Shown piece after piece: positions 17,832-27,511 of a DNA stretch of 64,000 nucleotides (its first letter is position 1; every line of letters starts with the position of its first letter). Made by a program: the position numbers and the translations under genes. Under the pieces are notes generated by a model. The model searched no databases, was not told where the DNA came from, and saw only the letters and a program-made list of their open reading frames with translations. This DNA comes from Anaerotignum neopropionicum (GTDB lineage Bacteria; Bacillota; Clostridia; Lachnospirales; Anaerotignaceae). The stretch lies in contig NZ_LRVM01000005.1 of the NCBI RefSeq assembly GCF_001571775.1, forward strand, positions 162,854 to 226,853, read 5' to 3'.

Positions 17832-18455
17832 ATGATTACTATGGGAAACTTCTGGGATAAAATGGCCAAATCCTACGATAAATCTACGGAAAAATATTAT
17901 CATAATGCCAATGCAAAAACCATTTCCCACACCAAACAATATTGTGACAAATCCAAGGATATCCTTGATCTGGGCTGTGGCACAGGTATAATTATTCTGG
18001 ATTTGACTGATGCTGTAAATAAAATAACAGCCGTGGATGCATCTTCGAAAATGATTGATTTTGCAAATCAAAAGAAGATAAAGCAAGGGATTGAAAATAT
18101 CGACTTTTCCGTAAAAGACATCTCTCAACTAGACTTTACACAAGGGAAATATGATATTATCACAGCTTTTAATCTATTGCTCTATTTAACAAACCCGGAG
18201 GAAATTTTAAAAAAAATATATGATTGTCTTCCTTCTGGGGGATACTTTATTTCAGCAACCGATTGTGTTGGCGAAAGATTTCTTTTAAAAACTGTAATGA
18301 AACCACTAAGCTTGCTTAGGATTATCCCTCCAATGAATTATTTCACCATGGAAACATTAGAGAATGCATTCATCTATGCCGGATTTAAAATAGTATTTTG
18401 TGAAAACCTTCATAACATGCCACCCAATTATTATGTTGTAGCAAAGAAGCAGTAA
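17832..18455 (+). CDS. Class I SAM-dependent methyltransferase
   Basis: A 207-residue Rossmann-fold methyltransferase. SAM motif I is ILDLGCGTGIIILD; motif II carries AVDASSKMIDFA; YDIITAFNLLLYL matches motif IV. The C-terminal half is typical of small-molecule methyltransferases of the Methyltransf_11/25 type. Either ATG at 17832 or that at 17841 may be used: AAGGAG lies 2 bases before the first and 11 before the second. The substrate is unknown. Confidence 0.85.
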   Translation: MITMGNFWDKMAKSYDKSTEKYYHNANAKTISHTKQYCDKSKDILDLGCGTGIIILDLTDAVNKITAVDASSKMIDFANQKKIKQGIENIDFSVKDISQLDFTQGKYDIITAFNLLLYLTNPEEILKKIYDCLPSGGYFISATDCVGERFLLKTVMKPLSLLRIIPPMNYFTMETLENAFIYAGFKIVFCENLHNMPPNYYVVAKKQ

Positions 18456-18478
18456 CCAACTTGGAAAGGAGCTAACAA

Positions 18479-19009
18479 ATGGCAGAAATTGAGCTTCAAT
18501 TACCTACCCATCAGCACAAAAATGGAGCAGAAGCATTTAAGCAAGAATTTTTCCGCAGCAACGAAAGCATTATTAACGGTAGTGCTTTGTTAGACCAAAT
18601 GGATTACGAAGATTGGCTTACCCATACAATAAAAAATCAAAGTCCCGAAACCGTAAACAAGGAATGGGTTCTAGCGACAACGTTTTTTGCCGTTCGTAAA
18701 GCTGACAAAAAAATTGTGGGCATGGTTGACGTCAGACACAATTTAGAGCATGATTTTTTAGCAGACTTTGGCGGACATATTGGCTTTTCCGTCATACCCA
18801 GCGAAAGAAATAAAGGCTATGCAACCAAAATGCTGGAGCTAGGCTTAGACTATGCAAAAACCTTGAACCTTGAAAAGGTTATGGTGGGATGCTTTTCAAA
18901 TAACCTTCCTTCTATCCGAACAATCCAAAAATGTGGCGGTGTTTTAACAGAAACAAAGCCATATTCCGACGGAAATCTGGTTAACATTTATTGGATTTTA
19001 TTGCAATAA
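18479..19009 (+). CDS. GNAT-family N-acetyltransferase
   Basis: A 176-residue acetyltransferase of the RimJ/RimL-like group. The acetyl-CoA loop is SERNKGYATKMLELGL with the Q/R-x-x-G-x-A pattern; IGFSVIPSERNKGYA and SIRTIQKCGG are characteristic. A segment ITGMVDVRHNL-type (here IVGMVDVRHNLEHDF) precedes it. It follows the methyltransferase by 23 bases with an AAAGGAG site and is likely co-transcribed. Confidence 0.86.
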   Translation: MAEIELQLPTHQHKNGAEAFKQEFFRSNESIINGSALLDQMDYEDWLTHTIKNQSPETVNKEWVLATTFFAVRKADKKIVGMVDVRHNLEHDFLADFGGHIGFSVIPSERNKGYATKMLELGLDYAKTLNLEKVMVGCFSNNLPSIRTIQKCGGVLTETKPYSDGNLVNIYWILLQ

Positions 19010-19036
19010 AAACACTTTATCATCTGGAGGTAACCT

Positions 19037-19954
19037 ATGATAACTATAAATTCTGTCAAAATCAGTTCGACCCGGCTTGCTTATAAGCTTTTTGGCAACG
19101 GAAAAATAAACATTGTTATAGAGTTAGGCCTCGGCGCATGCATGGGCGAGTGGCTTCATATTGCAGAAAGGCTTTCTCATTCCCATACCGTTCTTTTATA
19201 TGAACGCGCCGGAACGAATTTCAGCGAAAAATCCACAAAAGAAAGAACTCCTTTTCATATTGCCCAGGAATTACATGAACTTTTGCAGTCCCTGCCCCAT
19301 GAGGATAAATTAATTCTCCTTGCCCATTCCCAAGGCAGTCTTTATGCACAACAGTTTGTAAGACTATATCCCGAGGAATTGAAAGGGCTTATTTTGCTTG
19401 ACCCATTATCTGCAAGGGATAATGAATTCAAAAAGTTGCTTACCCCCGATGAATTCAAAAAAAGCGGTGTGGATAAGCACAGTCATTTAGGCTTGCCAAA
19501 AGCTTTGGCAAAATTGCATCTTGGCTTTCTTTTGAAAACATTGATGAAAAATGCTCCTCCTTTCTATTATTATGAATTTGAGGCAGAAACAAAGGAATAT
19601 ATTTTAAACTCTCTTGCCAAGGCGAATACCTACGAAACTGCCATAGCAGAATATCAACTAGCCCATGATGAAAAAAACATTCCAGATTTAAAAAAGAAAG
19701 GTTCCTTCCCCGATATTCCGCTAATTCTGATTACCCATACGCCCCAGCTTGTGGAAAAAGAAATTATGGAATTTGGAGGAGCTTCAAAAGAAACAGCCAA
19801 AAAGATTGAAAAAATTTGGCAGGATATCATGAAGGAATATTTAGCATTTAGTGCAAAATCTCAATTAATTCAAGCCAAAAAAAGCTGTCATTTTATACAT
19901 CTTACCGAGCCAGAGCTTCTGGAAAATGCTTTGGTTGAGATTGAAAATCAATAA
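19037..19954 (+). CDS. Alpha/beta hydrolase
   Basis: A 305-residue alpha/beta-fold protein. The nucleophile elbow is AHSQGSLYAQ (Ser near residue 101), preceded by LYERAGTNFSEK and followed by LLDPLSARDNEF. A late CHFIHLTEPELL segment supplies the probable catalytic histidine. RBS TGGAGGT. It is the last of four same-strand genes and is followed by a terminator that an IS3 element has split. Confidence 0.82.
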   Translation: MITINSVKISSTRLAYKLFGNGKINIVIELGLGACMGEWLHIAERLSHSHTVLLYERAGTNFSEKSTKERTPFHIAQELHELLQSLPHEDKLILLAHSQGSLYAQQFVRLYPEELKGLILLDPLSARDNEFKKLLTPDEFKKSGVDKHSHLGLPKALAKLHLGFLLKTLMKNAPPFYYYEFEAETKEYILNSLAKANTYETAIAEYQLAHDEKNIPDLKKKGSFPDIPLILITHTPQLVEKEIMEFGGASKETAKKIEKIWQDIMKEYLAFSAKSQLIQAKKSCHFIHLTEPELLENALVEIENQ

Positions 19955-20012
19955 TTATTTTTTACGAAAGGACAGCCGTTTTCCCTGTAGCAAACAAGAG
20001 CAAAAACCATAA

Positions 20013-20478
20013 TGAACTGCACCCCCAAAGTTAGACAGTATGGTATACTGTAAATAACTAGGGGGTGTTTTTTATGCTAAAAGAAACTCCATATAGCGGA
20101 GAGTTTAAGCAAACGGTGATAGTGACGATGCGGGAGGAGAATCTCACGTTCAAAGAAACTACCAACATAAGCAGTACCAACGTATGCTCAGATTGAGATG
20201 AGTTCATCAAAGCATGGGTCGCAAGGGAAACTGCTTAGATAATGCTGTGAATGAGAATCTCTTCAGGTTGCTCAAAAGTAAACTTCTATATTTGCAAAAC
20301 TTTGATTCTATGGAACATTTCAAAGCTGAACTGATTGATTACATGGATTATTACAACAACCGGCGCAGCAAGGCACAGCGAAAGGGCTTGCCGCCTGCAC
20401 TACACAGACAACAAGCCCTTTCGGCTGCTTGAACAATATTTTTCTTAAAGATTTGTCTAACTTTTTGGGGTCACTTCA
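20013..20478 (+). mobile_element. Internally deleted IS3-family element with intact ends and target duplication
   Basis: The ends are imperfect inverted repeats: TGAACTGCACCCCCAAAG on the left and, read inward from the right, TGAAGTGACCCCAAAAAG, both continuing into GTTAGACA. A 3-bp duplication TAA flanks it (20010-20012 and 20479-20481), normal for IS3. Inside are the first codons of orfA from 20074 (MLKETPYSGEFKQT) and the C-terminal part of orfB (20214-20432), joined by a large internal deletion. It cannot make transposase but keeps the ends needed for mobilisation in trans. Confidence 0.88.
20214..20432 (+). pseudogene. IS3 transposase OrfB, C-terminal fragment
   Basis: The 72-residue remnant MGRKGNCLDNAVNENLF... 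carries the end of the DDE integrase core: the glutamate in NAVNENLF is the E of the triad, and YYNNRRSKAQRKGLPP is the typical tail. The first two catalytic aspartates are lost in the deletion, so it is inactive. Confidence 0.88.
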
Positions 20479-20552
20479 TAATCGTTTTTTTGCCCTTGTT
20501 TGCTTTATCTTTTATTTTATTCATATCACGCTAAATTTGTCTTAATTTTAGG

Positions 20553-22037
20553 TTACACCAAATTTGTATAGCCCATCAGCGTTTCATCCACTTCTCTAGC
20601 AACACTGCGGCCTTCCTTAATTGCCCAAACAACCAAAGACTGTCCTCTATGCATATCACCTGCAACAAAAACCTTTGGAACATTCGTACGGAAGCTGTCT
20701 TCCCCCGTCTTAACATTCGTTCTTTCATTCAACTCAACCTTGAATGCCTGCGATACATAGCTTTGAGTCCCTAAAAAGCCTGCTGCAATCAATACCAAAT
20801 CAACATCAATGGCCTTTTCACTGCCGTGCATTGGCGCAAAGGATACTGCGCCGTTTTTATCGACTTTTTTCTCCAGCTTCACAATTTTCGCCTTTGCAAC
20901 GTTTCCTTCCTTATCTAAAACAAATTCCGTTACCGTTGTTTCATAAAGTCTGGGATCACCGCCAAAGACTGCAATTGCCTCTTGCTGACCATAATCGGTT
21001 TTTAAAACCTTGGGCCATTCGGGCCAGCGGTTGTCGTCCCCTCTCTCCATCGGGGGCTTTGGCATCATTTCCAGCTGTACTACGCTTTTTGCGCCATGGC
21101 GGATAGAGGTTCCAACGCAATCATTTCCTGTGTCACCGCCGCCGATGACCAAAACATTTTTGCCCTTTGCGGAAATAAATTTACCGTCCTTTAAATTGCT
21201 ATCCAAAAGGCTTTTGGTTGTTGCCTTTAAGAAATCCACCGCAAAATAAATTCCTTTTCCTTCTCGACCTGGAGCCTTAATATCACGAGGGTTTGATGCA
21301 CCACAGGCAAGAATCACGGAATCATATTCCTTAATCAGCTTTTCTGCCTTAATGGTATTGCCAATATCTGCATTGGTGATAAACTCAATTCCCTCTGCCT
21401 TCATAATATTCACTTTACGGTCAATTACGGTTTTTTCCAGTTTCATATTGGGAATGCCGTACATCAGCAGTCCGCCCACGCGGTCATTACGCTCATAAAC
21501 AACAACCGTATGGCCTCTTTTATTCAGTTGATCCGCCGCTGCAAGTCCCGATGGCCCGCTGCCAATCACGGCAATTTTCTTTCCTGTTCTTACCTTCGGT
21601 GGGTTTGGCTGAATCAGCCCTGAAAAATAACCGTTTTCAATAATGCTCCATTCGTTTTCCTTAATGGTAACGGAAGTATCGTTCAATCCGCAAGTACATG
21701 CTGCCTCGCAAGGTGCGGGACATACACGGCTTGTAAACTCAGGAAAATTGTTTGTTTTTAACAGCCTGTCTAAGGCCCGATCCATTTTTTCCAAGTAAAT
21801 CAAGTCGTTCCACTCAGGTATCAAATTATTCAAAGGGCAGCCCGAAGCCATACCCTTTAACATCATTCCACTCTGACAAAAGGGTATGCCGCAGTCCATA
21901 CATCTTGCTGCCTGTTGCTGCTGTTCACTTTTTTGTAAATGCTCATGAAAATCCTGAAAATGCTTAATTCTTTCCTTCGGGCTCATTTCGCCCCCAGATT
22001 TTCTGTCAAATTCTAAAAATCCTGTTGCTTTTCCCAT
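20553..22037 (-). CDS. gltD: Glutamate synthase (NADPH) small subunit
   Basis: The beta subunit oxidises NADPH and passes electrons through iron-sulphur centres to GltB. The 494-residue protein has N-terminal cysteine clusters CMDCGIPFC and CPAPCEAACTCGLN, an FAD-binding GSGPSGLAAADQL near residue 150, and an NADP-binding GGGDTGNDCVGTSIRHGA near residue 290. An FVAGDMHRGQSLVVWAI segment closes the FAD site. It is downstream of gltB by 17 bases in one operon. Length is normal. Confidence 0.96.
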   Translation of the reverse strand: MGKATGFLEFDRKSGGEMSPKERIKHFQDFHEHLQKSEQQQQAARCMDCGIPFCQSGMMLKGMASGCPLNNLIPEWNDLIYLEKMDRALDRLLKTNNFPEFTSRVCPAPCEAACTCGLNDTSVTIKENEWSIIENGYFSGLIQPNPPKVRTGKKIAVIGSGPSGLAAADQLNKRGHTVVVYERNDRVGGLLMYGIPNMKLEKTVIDRKVNIMKAEGIEFITNADIGNTIKAEKLIKEYDSVILACGASNPRDIKAPGREGKGIYFAVDFLKATTKSLLDSNLKDGKFISAKGKNVLVIGGGDTGNDCVGTSIRHGAKSVVQLEMMPKPPMERGDDNRWPEWPKVLKTDYGQQEAIAVFGGDPRLYETTVTEFVLDKEGNVAKAKIVKLEKKVDKNGAVSFAPMHGSEKAIDVDLVLIAAGFLGTQSYVSQAFKVELNERTNVKTGEDSFRTNVPKVFVAGDMHRGQSLVVWAIKEGRSVAREVDETLMGYTNLV

Positions 22038-22054
22038 GCATAATCCCCCCTGTC

Positions 22055-25000
22055 TTATTTATTTGAATAGAATGCATAAAACGCCTCAATTAATGCCTCA
22101 TCTCCACTTAAGCCTTTTTCCTCCATACGAACGGTGGCTTTATGCATCTTGTCAAAGTCGTGGGGCAAGACCTTTTTAAATTTTGGCAGATAATTACTAA
22201 AGTCTTTAAGAATTTCCTGCCCTTTTTTGGAGCCTGTCAATTTCACATGGTTTGTCAGCATTTCCTTTAAAACCGTAACATCTTGTTTGTGCAGCACTTC
22301 TTCCAAGGAAACCAACTCTTTATTTACTCTGGTATAGAAATCTCTGTTTTCATCCAAAACATAGGCAACACCGCCACTCATACCGGCAGCAAAGTTTTTC
22401 CCTGTATTTCCAATAATAACGGCAATACCACCTGTCATATATTCACAGCCGTGGTCGCCAACACCCTCAACTACAGCTCTTGCGCCGGAGTTACGAACAC
22501 AAAAGCGTTCCCCTGCCACACCATTGATGTACGCCTCGCCATCCGTCGATCCATACAATGCAACGTTGCCAATGATAATATTTTCGTCCTCCTTTAGCTT
22601 GCTTTTCTTGGGTGGATAAACAACTAATTTGCCGCCGGAAAGACCCTTGCCAAAGTAATCGTTGCTGTCGCCTTCCAATTCAAGGGTAAGCCCCTTTGGA
22701 ATAAATGCGCCAAAACTTTGTCCACCTGTGCCGTTACATTTAATGTGCACCGTGTCACTGTCAAGTCCCTCTGGGTATCTTTTTGTAATTTCAGAGCCTA
22801 AAATGGTTCCGAAGGTTCGATCCGTATTTTTTACGTCCACTTCAATCGAAACAGGCGTTTTGGTATCTATGGAGTCCTTCACCTTCTTATACAAAACCTT
22901 TAAATCCACGGTTTCTTCCAAATGGTAATCAAAAACCTGTTTTGGATCAAAACCATAATTCTGACCCGGCTTTGCAAAAGGATTGTTTATAATTCTAGCC
23001 AATTCTACCTTTGTGGTTCTTGTTCTTGCACCGTCGCGAATCTTTAACAAATCGCTGCGGCCAACCATTTCGGAAACAGTTTTAAAGCCAAGCTTCGCCA
23101 TGTACTCCCTTAATTCCTGGGCAATAAAATACATAAAATTGATTACATACTCCGGTTTGCCTTTAAATCTCTTTCTCAATTCAGGATTTTGCGTGGCTAC
23201 ACCAACAGGACAGGTATCCAAATTACATACACGCATCATAACACAGCCCATGGTTACCAACGGTGCCGTTGCAAAACCAAATTCCTCCGCACCCATCAAT
23301 GCAGCAAGGGCAACATCACGGCCGCTCATCAGCTTTCCGTCTGTTTCCAGTGTTACTTTATTCCTCAAACCGCTGCGAATCAAGGTTTGATGCGTTTCCG
23401 CCAAACCAAGCTCCCAAGGCACCCCTGCATGCTGAATGGAGGTTCTAGGTGCTGCCCCCGTTCCGCCATCATAGCCGGAAATTAATATAACCTGGGCGCC
23501 AGCCTTTGCCACACCTGCTGCAATGGTGCCTACACCTGCCTCGGCACAAAGCTTTACGGTGATTCTTGCATCCCGATTGGCATTCTTCAAGTCATAAATC
23601 AACTGTGCCAAATCCTCAATGGAATAAATATCGTGGTGAGGGGGCGGAGAAATCAAACCAACCCCGGGGGTAGAATGTCTTGTTTTTGCAATCCAAGGAT
23701 ACACCTTTTCCGCCGGCAAATGACCGCCTTCACCGGGTTTTGCACCCTGTGCCATTTTTATTTGAATTTCCTTTGCACTTACTAAGTAACGACTGGTTAC
23801 ACCGAAGCGTCCCGATGCCACCTGCTTAATTGCAGAACATCTGCTATCTCCGTTAGGATCAGGTGTCAAACGGTCAATGCTTTCGCCACCCTCACCGCTG
23901 TTGCTTTTGCCGCCGATGCGGTTCATGGCAATGGCAAGGGTTTCGTGGGCCTCCTGGCTGATAGAACCGTAACTCATTGCACCTGTTTTAAAACGTTTTA
24001 CAATGGACTCTACGCTTTCAACCTCCTCAATGGGAATGGAGTTTTCTGCAAATTTAAAGCCAATTAATCCTCTTAAGGTCACCTTTGCTTCATCATTAAT
24101 TAAACGAGTGTATTCTTTAAAAAGCTTATAATCCCCCGTTCTGGTTGCTTCTTGTAAAAGATGTATGGTCTGAGGGTTATATAAATGTTTGGATTTATTG
24201 CTTCTGAATTTGTGGCTGCCAACGCTGTCTAAGGTAAGGTCAGTTGCCAAGCCCAGAGGATCAAATGCGCTGTTATGCCATTCATGAAATTCCTTTTGAA
24301 TATCATCCAGATCAACGCCTTCAATTCTTGTAACGGTATTGGTAAAGTATTTGTCCACAACCTTAGAGTCAAGGCCCACCGCTTCAAAAATCTGTGCTCC
24401 TTGATAGGATTGAATTGTAGAAATACCCATTTTGGAAGCAATCTTTACAATTCCATGAAGAATTGCAGAATTATAGTCGTTTACTGCAGCGTAATAATCC
24501 TTATCCAGAATATCCTCATCAATTAAATTTGAAATGGTATCCTGTGCCAAATAAGGGTTTACTGCGCAAGCGCCATAACCTAAAAGTGTTGCAAAGTGAT
24601 GAACCTCTCTTGGTTCAGCTGTTTCCAAAATCATTGCAACGCTTGTTTTCTTTTTGGTTTTTACCAAATATTTGCTAACTGCAGATACTGCCAGCAAGGA
24701 AGGAATGGGAACATGATTTTCGTCCACATCACGGTCAGTAAGAATAATAATATTCGAACCATCTCTGTACGCCCGATCCACCTCTACAAACAGACGATCA
24801 ATTGCTCTTTCCAACTGCGTATTTTTATAGTATGTGATGGGGATTTCCGCAACCTTAAACCCTTCAATATCCATATTCTTGATTTTTAGTAAATCCGTAT
24901 TGGTAAGGATTGGATTATTCACACGAATAACCTTGCAATTTTCGGGCTTTTCTTCCAATAGGTTGCCTGCGCCGCCAATGTAAACCGTTGTGCTTGTTAC

Positions 25001-26608
25001 AATCTCCTCACGGATTGCATCAATGGGTGGGTTTGTAACCTGAGCAAACATCTGTTTAAAGTAGTTAAATAGCGGTTTTTTGGTTTCAGAAAGCACCGCC
25101 AAGGGTGTATCTGTACCCATAGATGCAATGGCTTCCTCCCCCGCCTTTGCCATTGGCAAAATCGCCGTCATCACTTCCTCATATGTATAGCCAAAGGTTC
25201 TTTGCAATCTGATCAATTCTTCCTTTGTATACTGGGGCGTTTTTTTATTAGGAATGGAAATATCCTTCAGGTGAACGAGATTTTTATCAATCCATTCACC
25301 GTAGGGTTGTCGTGTAGCATACTGCTCCTTCAAATCATCATCCGCAATAATAGTGCCCTTTGTTGTATCAACAAGAAGCATTTTGCCGGGACGCAAGCGA
25401 TCTTTCTTTATGATTTTTTCCACAGGAATGTCCAAAACACCTACTTCTGAGGAAAGAATTAATCTATCATCGTCAGTAATATAATATCTGGAGGGTCTTA
25501 AGCCGTTTCTGTCCAAAACTGCTCCCATTACCTCACCATCGGAAAAAAGAATGGAAGCAGGACCATCCCAAGGCTCCAACATGGTAGCATAATACTGATA
25601 AAAGTCCTTTTTTGCCCGACTGATATTTTTATTGTTACTCCAAGGCTCAGGAATCATAACCATAACGGCCAAAGGCAAATCCATACCACTCATCACAAGA
25701 AATTCCAAGGTGTTATCCAACATGGCACTATCAGAACCGGACTGGTTAATAATCGGCAACACCTTGTGCATTTCACCTTTAAATACGTCTGCCGCCATAG
25801 TTTCTTCACGGGCAAGCATCAGATCTGAATTGCCACGAATTGTGTTGATTTCACCATTATGAAGAATGAAGCGGTTAGGGTGAGCGCGATCCCAGCTTGG
25901 GGTTGTGTTTGTGCTAAAGCGGGAATGCACCATACCGATGGCAGATTCGTAGTCCTTATCCTGCAAGTCCTTGAAAAATAATCTCAACTGATTTACCAAA
26001 AACATACCTTTATATACAATGGTTCGGCTGGATAAGGAAGCCACATAGGAATCATCGTTGCTTTGTTCAAAAACACGCCTTGCCATATAGATCTTACGTT
26101 CAAAATCCAGTCCTTTTTTCGTGTCAGTTTTTCTTTTTACAAAGCATTGTAAAATAAAAGGCATACAATCCAACGCCTGCTTGCCAAGAATGGATGCGCT
26201 AGTAGGAACCTCTCTCCATCCAATAAACTCTAGGTTTTCTTTTTCAACAATAATTTCAAACATTTTTTTTGCACGGTTTCTTTCCAGCTCCCCTTGGGGA
26301 AAGAAAAACATACCTACTGCATAGTCGCCCTCTTCACCAATTTCATATCCCAGCTTTTTTGCCTCTTTTGAAAAAAATTTATGTGAAACCTGCAAAAGAA
26401 TCCCAACGCCGTCCCCGGTTTTTCCTTCTGCATCCTTTCCTGCTCTGTGTTCAAGGTTCTCTACAATCTTTAATGCATCTTCCACAGTCTGGTGGCTTTT
26501 GATTCCCTTGATATTTACAATTGCACCAATGCCACAATTGTCATGCTCAAAGTTCGGATCATATAGGCCTTGCGGTTCCTTAAGCTGTTGAAACAAATTT
26601 TCCCTCAT
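22055..26608 (-). CDS. gltB: Glutamate synthase large subunit
   Basis: Converts glutamine plus 2-oxoglutarate to two glutamates. The 1517-residue protein has an N-terminal class II amidotransferase domain whose nucleophile is Cys25 in NCGIGAIVN; the first 24 residues are probably removed as a propeptide. A central domain follows, then the FMN-binding synthase domain with VTSRYLVSAKEIQIKMAQ and KPGEGGHLP. The 3Fe-4S cysteines are in CVMMRVCNLDTC, and the C-terminal GXGXG beta-helix follows. I set the start at 26608 because AAAGGA lies at a good distance; an earlier ATG at 26617 touches it. Leader regulation is described separately. Confidence 0.96.
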   Translation of the reverse strand: MRENLFQQLKEPQGLYDPNFEHDNCGIGAIVNIKGIKSHQTVEDALKIVENLEHRAGKDAEGKTGDGVGILLQVSHKFFSKEAKKLGYEIGEEGDYAVGMFFFPQGELERNRAKKMFEIIVEKENLEFIGWREVPTSASILGKQALDCMPFILQCFVKRKTDTKKGLDFERKIYMARRVFEQSNDDSYVASLSSRTIVYKGMFLVNQLRLFFKDLQDKDYESAIGMVHSRFSTNTTPSWDRAHPNRFILHNGEINTIRGNSDLMLAREETMAADVFKGEMHKVLPIINQSGSDSAMLDNTLEFLVMSGMDLPLAVMVMIPEPWSNNKNISRAKKDFYQYYATMLEPWDGPASILFSDGEVMGAVLDRNGLRPSRYYITDDDRLILSSEVGVLDIPVEKIIKKDRLRPGKMLLVDTTKGTIIADDDLKEQYATRQPYGEWIDKNLVHLKDISIPNKKTPQYTKEELIRLQRTFGYTYEEVMTAILPMAKAGEEAIASMGTDTPLAVLSETKKPLFNYFKQMFAQVTNPPIDAIREEIVTSTTVYIGGAGNLLEEKPENCKVIRVNNPILTNTDLLKIKNMDIEGFKVAEIPITYYKNTQLERAIDRLFVEVDRAYRDGSNIIILTDRDVDENHVPIPSLLAVSAVSKYLVKTKKKTSVAMILETAEPREVHHFATLLGYGACAVNPYLAQDTISNLIDEDILDKDYYAAVNDYNSAILHGIVKIASKMGISTIQSYQGAQIFEAVGLDSKVVDKYFTNTVTRIEGVDLDDIQKEFHEWHNSAFDPLGLATDLTLDSVGSHKFRSNKSKHLYNPQTIHLLQEATRTGDYKLFKEYTRLINDEAKVTLRGLIGFKFAENSIPIEEVESVESIVKRFKTGAMSYGSISQEAHETLAIAMNRIGGKSNSGEGGESIDRLTPDPNGDSRCSAIKQVASGRFGVTSRYLVSAKEIQIKMAQGAKPGEGGHLPAEKVYPWIAKTRHSTPGVGLISPPPHHDIYSIEDLAQLIYDLKNANRDARITVKLCAEAGVGTIAAGVAKAGAQVILISGYDGGTGAAPRTSIQHAGVPWELGLAETHQTLIRSGLRNKVTLETDGKLMSGRDVALAALMGAEEFGFATAPLVTMGCVMMRVCNLDTCPVGVATQNPELRKRFKGKPEYVINFMYFIAQELREYMAKLGFKTVSEMVGRSDLLKIRDGARTRTTKVELARIINNPFAKPGQNYGFDPKQVFDYHLEETVDLKVLYKKVKDSIDTKTPVSIEVDVKNTDRTFGTILGSEITKRYPEGLDSDTVHIKCNGTGGQSFGAFIPKGLTLELEGDSNDYFGKGLSGGKLVVYPPKKSKLKEDENIIIGNVALYGSTDGEAYINGVAGERFCVRNSGARAVVEGVGDHGCEYMTGGIAVIIGNTGKNFAAGMSGGVAYVLDENRDFYTRVNKELVSLEEVLHKQDVTVLKEMLTNHVKLTGSKKGQEILKDFSNYLPKFKKVLPHDFDKMHKATVRMEEKGLSGDEALIEAFYAFYSNK

Positions 26609-26840
26609 ACCCCTCATCCTTTCTATTTCTTTCGTTGTCTAAATACCGCTCTTAATCGGGCGGCTCGAAATTTTTAAATGCTTTATTATTCTTTCTGATC
26701 AAACTTAAGCAAAACATACCTTTTTTTTGCTTTTTAGAGAAAAAAAAAAGCCCTTAAACAGCCAGACAACGCAATGCTGTTTAAGAACTCCTTTGATCTT
26801 GGGGACAATTATAATATATTTTGTTGCACTTTGCAATGGC
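26609..26840 (-). promoter_or_regulatory. gltB leader with promoter
   Basis: Minus-strand promoter TTGCAA (26831-26836), 17-bp spacer, TATAAT (26808-26813). Transcription should start near 26801. A strong intrinsic terminator follows within the first 60 transcribed bases, then about 130 bases to the gltB start. The layout suggests attenuation or antitermination of glutamate synthase; I recognised no known riboswitch or ANTAR-type paired hairpins. The rest of the gap up to 27112 (AT-rich) shows no gene. Confidence 0.7.
26741..26785 (-). terminator. Intrinsic terminator inside the gltB leader
   Basis: Minus-strand stem CTTAAACAGC / GCTGTTTAAG (10 perfect pairs) followed by GGC and nine T. It lies between the promoter and the gltB start, so it must be read through for glutamate synthase to be made. 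Confidence 0.85.
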
Positions 26841-27112
26841 AAAACCAGAAATGAAAAACTCACTTTATGAAAACAACAAAAAATATGAACATTAGTTACT
26901 ATTACTAATAAGACACCCAAAGATTCCTTTAGCAATAATACTTAAATTTTTAATAGTATTTCATAGAAATATATGCGTTTTCACATGGGCACTTCTAAAA
27001 AACGATTCATATTTTTTCTTTGATTCCATTGCAGGCGTACAATTGTTTTTAATCAATGAACACAGTAATTCCCTGTCTTTCCAGTAAAAACAATTTTTCC
27101 ACAGTCAAAATC

Positions 27113-27149
27113 AAAAAGCGCCACCTATAAAAGCCAATAAGTGACGCTT
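27113..27149 (-). terminator. Terminator after rsfS
   Basis: Minus-strand stem AAGCGTCAC / GTGGCGCTT followed by TTT, 16 bases past the rsfS stop. It ends the nadD-yqeK/rsfS transcript. Confidence 0.8.
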
Positions 27150-27164
27150 CTTTCTTTACAACAA

Positions 27165-27500
27165 TTACTTTACGTCTGCAGCATCGCTCCAGACATGATC
27201 CAAACCATAAAACTCTCTCTGCTCCTTATTAAACAGATGCACAAGGAGATTTCCGAAATCCAACAAAATCCATGTTGCGCCGCTATAGCCTTCCGAATGA
27301 TGCAGCTTCACACCTTCTTTAAATAAATTCTGTACAACTTCATCCGCCATAGCTCTTAAATGGTTTACATTATTTCCGCTTGCAATCACGAAGCAATCGG
27401 CAATATTGGATAAGCCCTTTAAATCCAAAACCTTAATATCCTGTGCCAGCTTATCGTCCAATGCCTCCTGGGCAATTTTCGCAGCCTCTAATGCGTTCAT
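27165..27500 (-). CDS. rsfS: Ribosome silencing factor RsfS
   Basis: A 111-residue RsfS/Iojap protein that binds uL14 on the 50S subunit and blocks subunit joining when nutrients are scarce. Family features are IKVLDLKGLSNIADCFVIAS, HLRAMADEVV, GYSGATWILLDFGNLLVHLF and REFYGLDHVW. The ATG at 27500 follows AGGAGG with a 6-base gap. It lies directly after nadD-yqeK, the usual order in Firmicutes. Confidence 0.95.
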   Translation of the reverse strand: MNALEAAKIAQEALDDKLAQDIKVLDLKGLSNIADCFVIASGNNVNHLRAMADEVVQNLFKEGVKLHHSEGYSGATWILLDFGNLLVHLFNKEQREFYGLDHVWSDAADVK

Positions 27501-27511
27501 ATCGTTCCTCC

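Larger units (their letters stand above)
19990..20503. terminator. Bidirectional terminator split by an IS3 insertion
   Basis: Left arm GCAAACAAGAGCAAAAAC (19990-20007) and right arm GTTTTTTTGCCCTTGTTTGC (20484-20503) are complementary. Together they form one terminator between the hydrolase gene and gltD. An IS3 remnant lies between them, exactly in the loop. Confidence 0.75.

Noticed and set aside
26741..26785. ANTAR-type or T-box control of gltB considered
   Set aside because: No paired hexaloop hairpins and no T-box core AGGTGG sequence near it.
26705..26935. 76-codon minus frame in the gltB leader
   Set aside because: It passes through the promoter and terminator, with no ribosome site.
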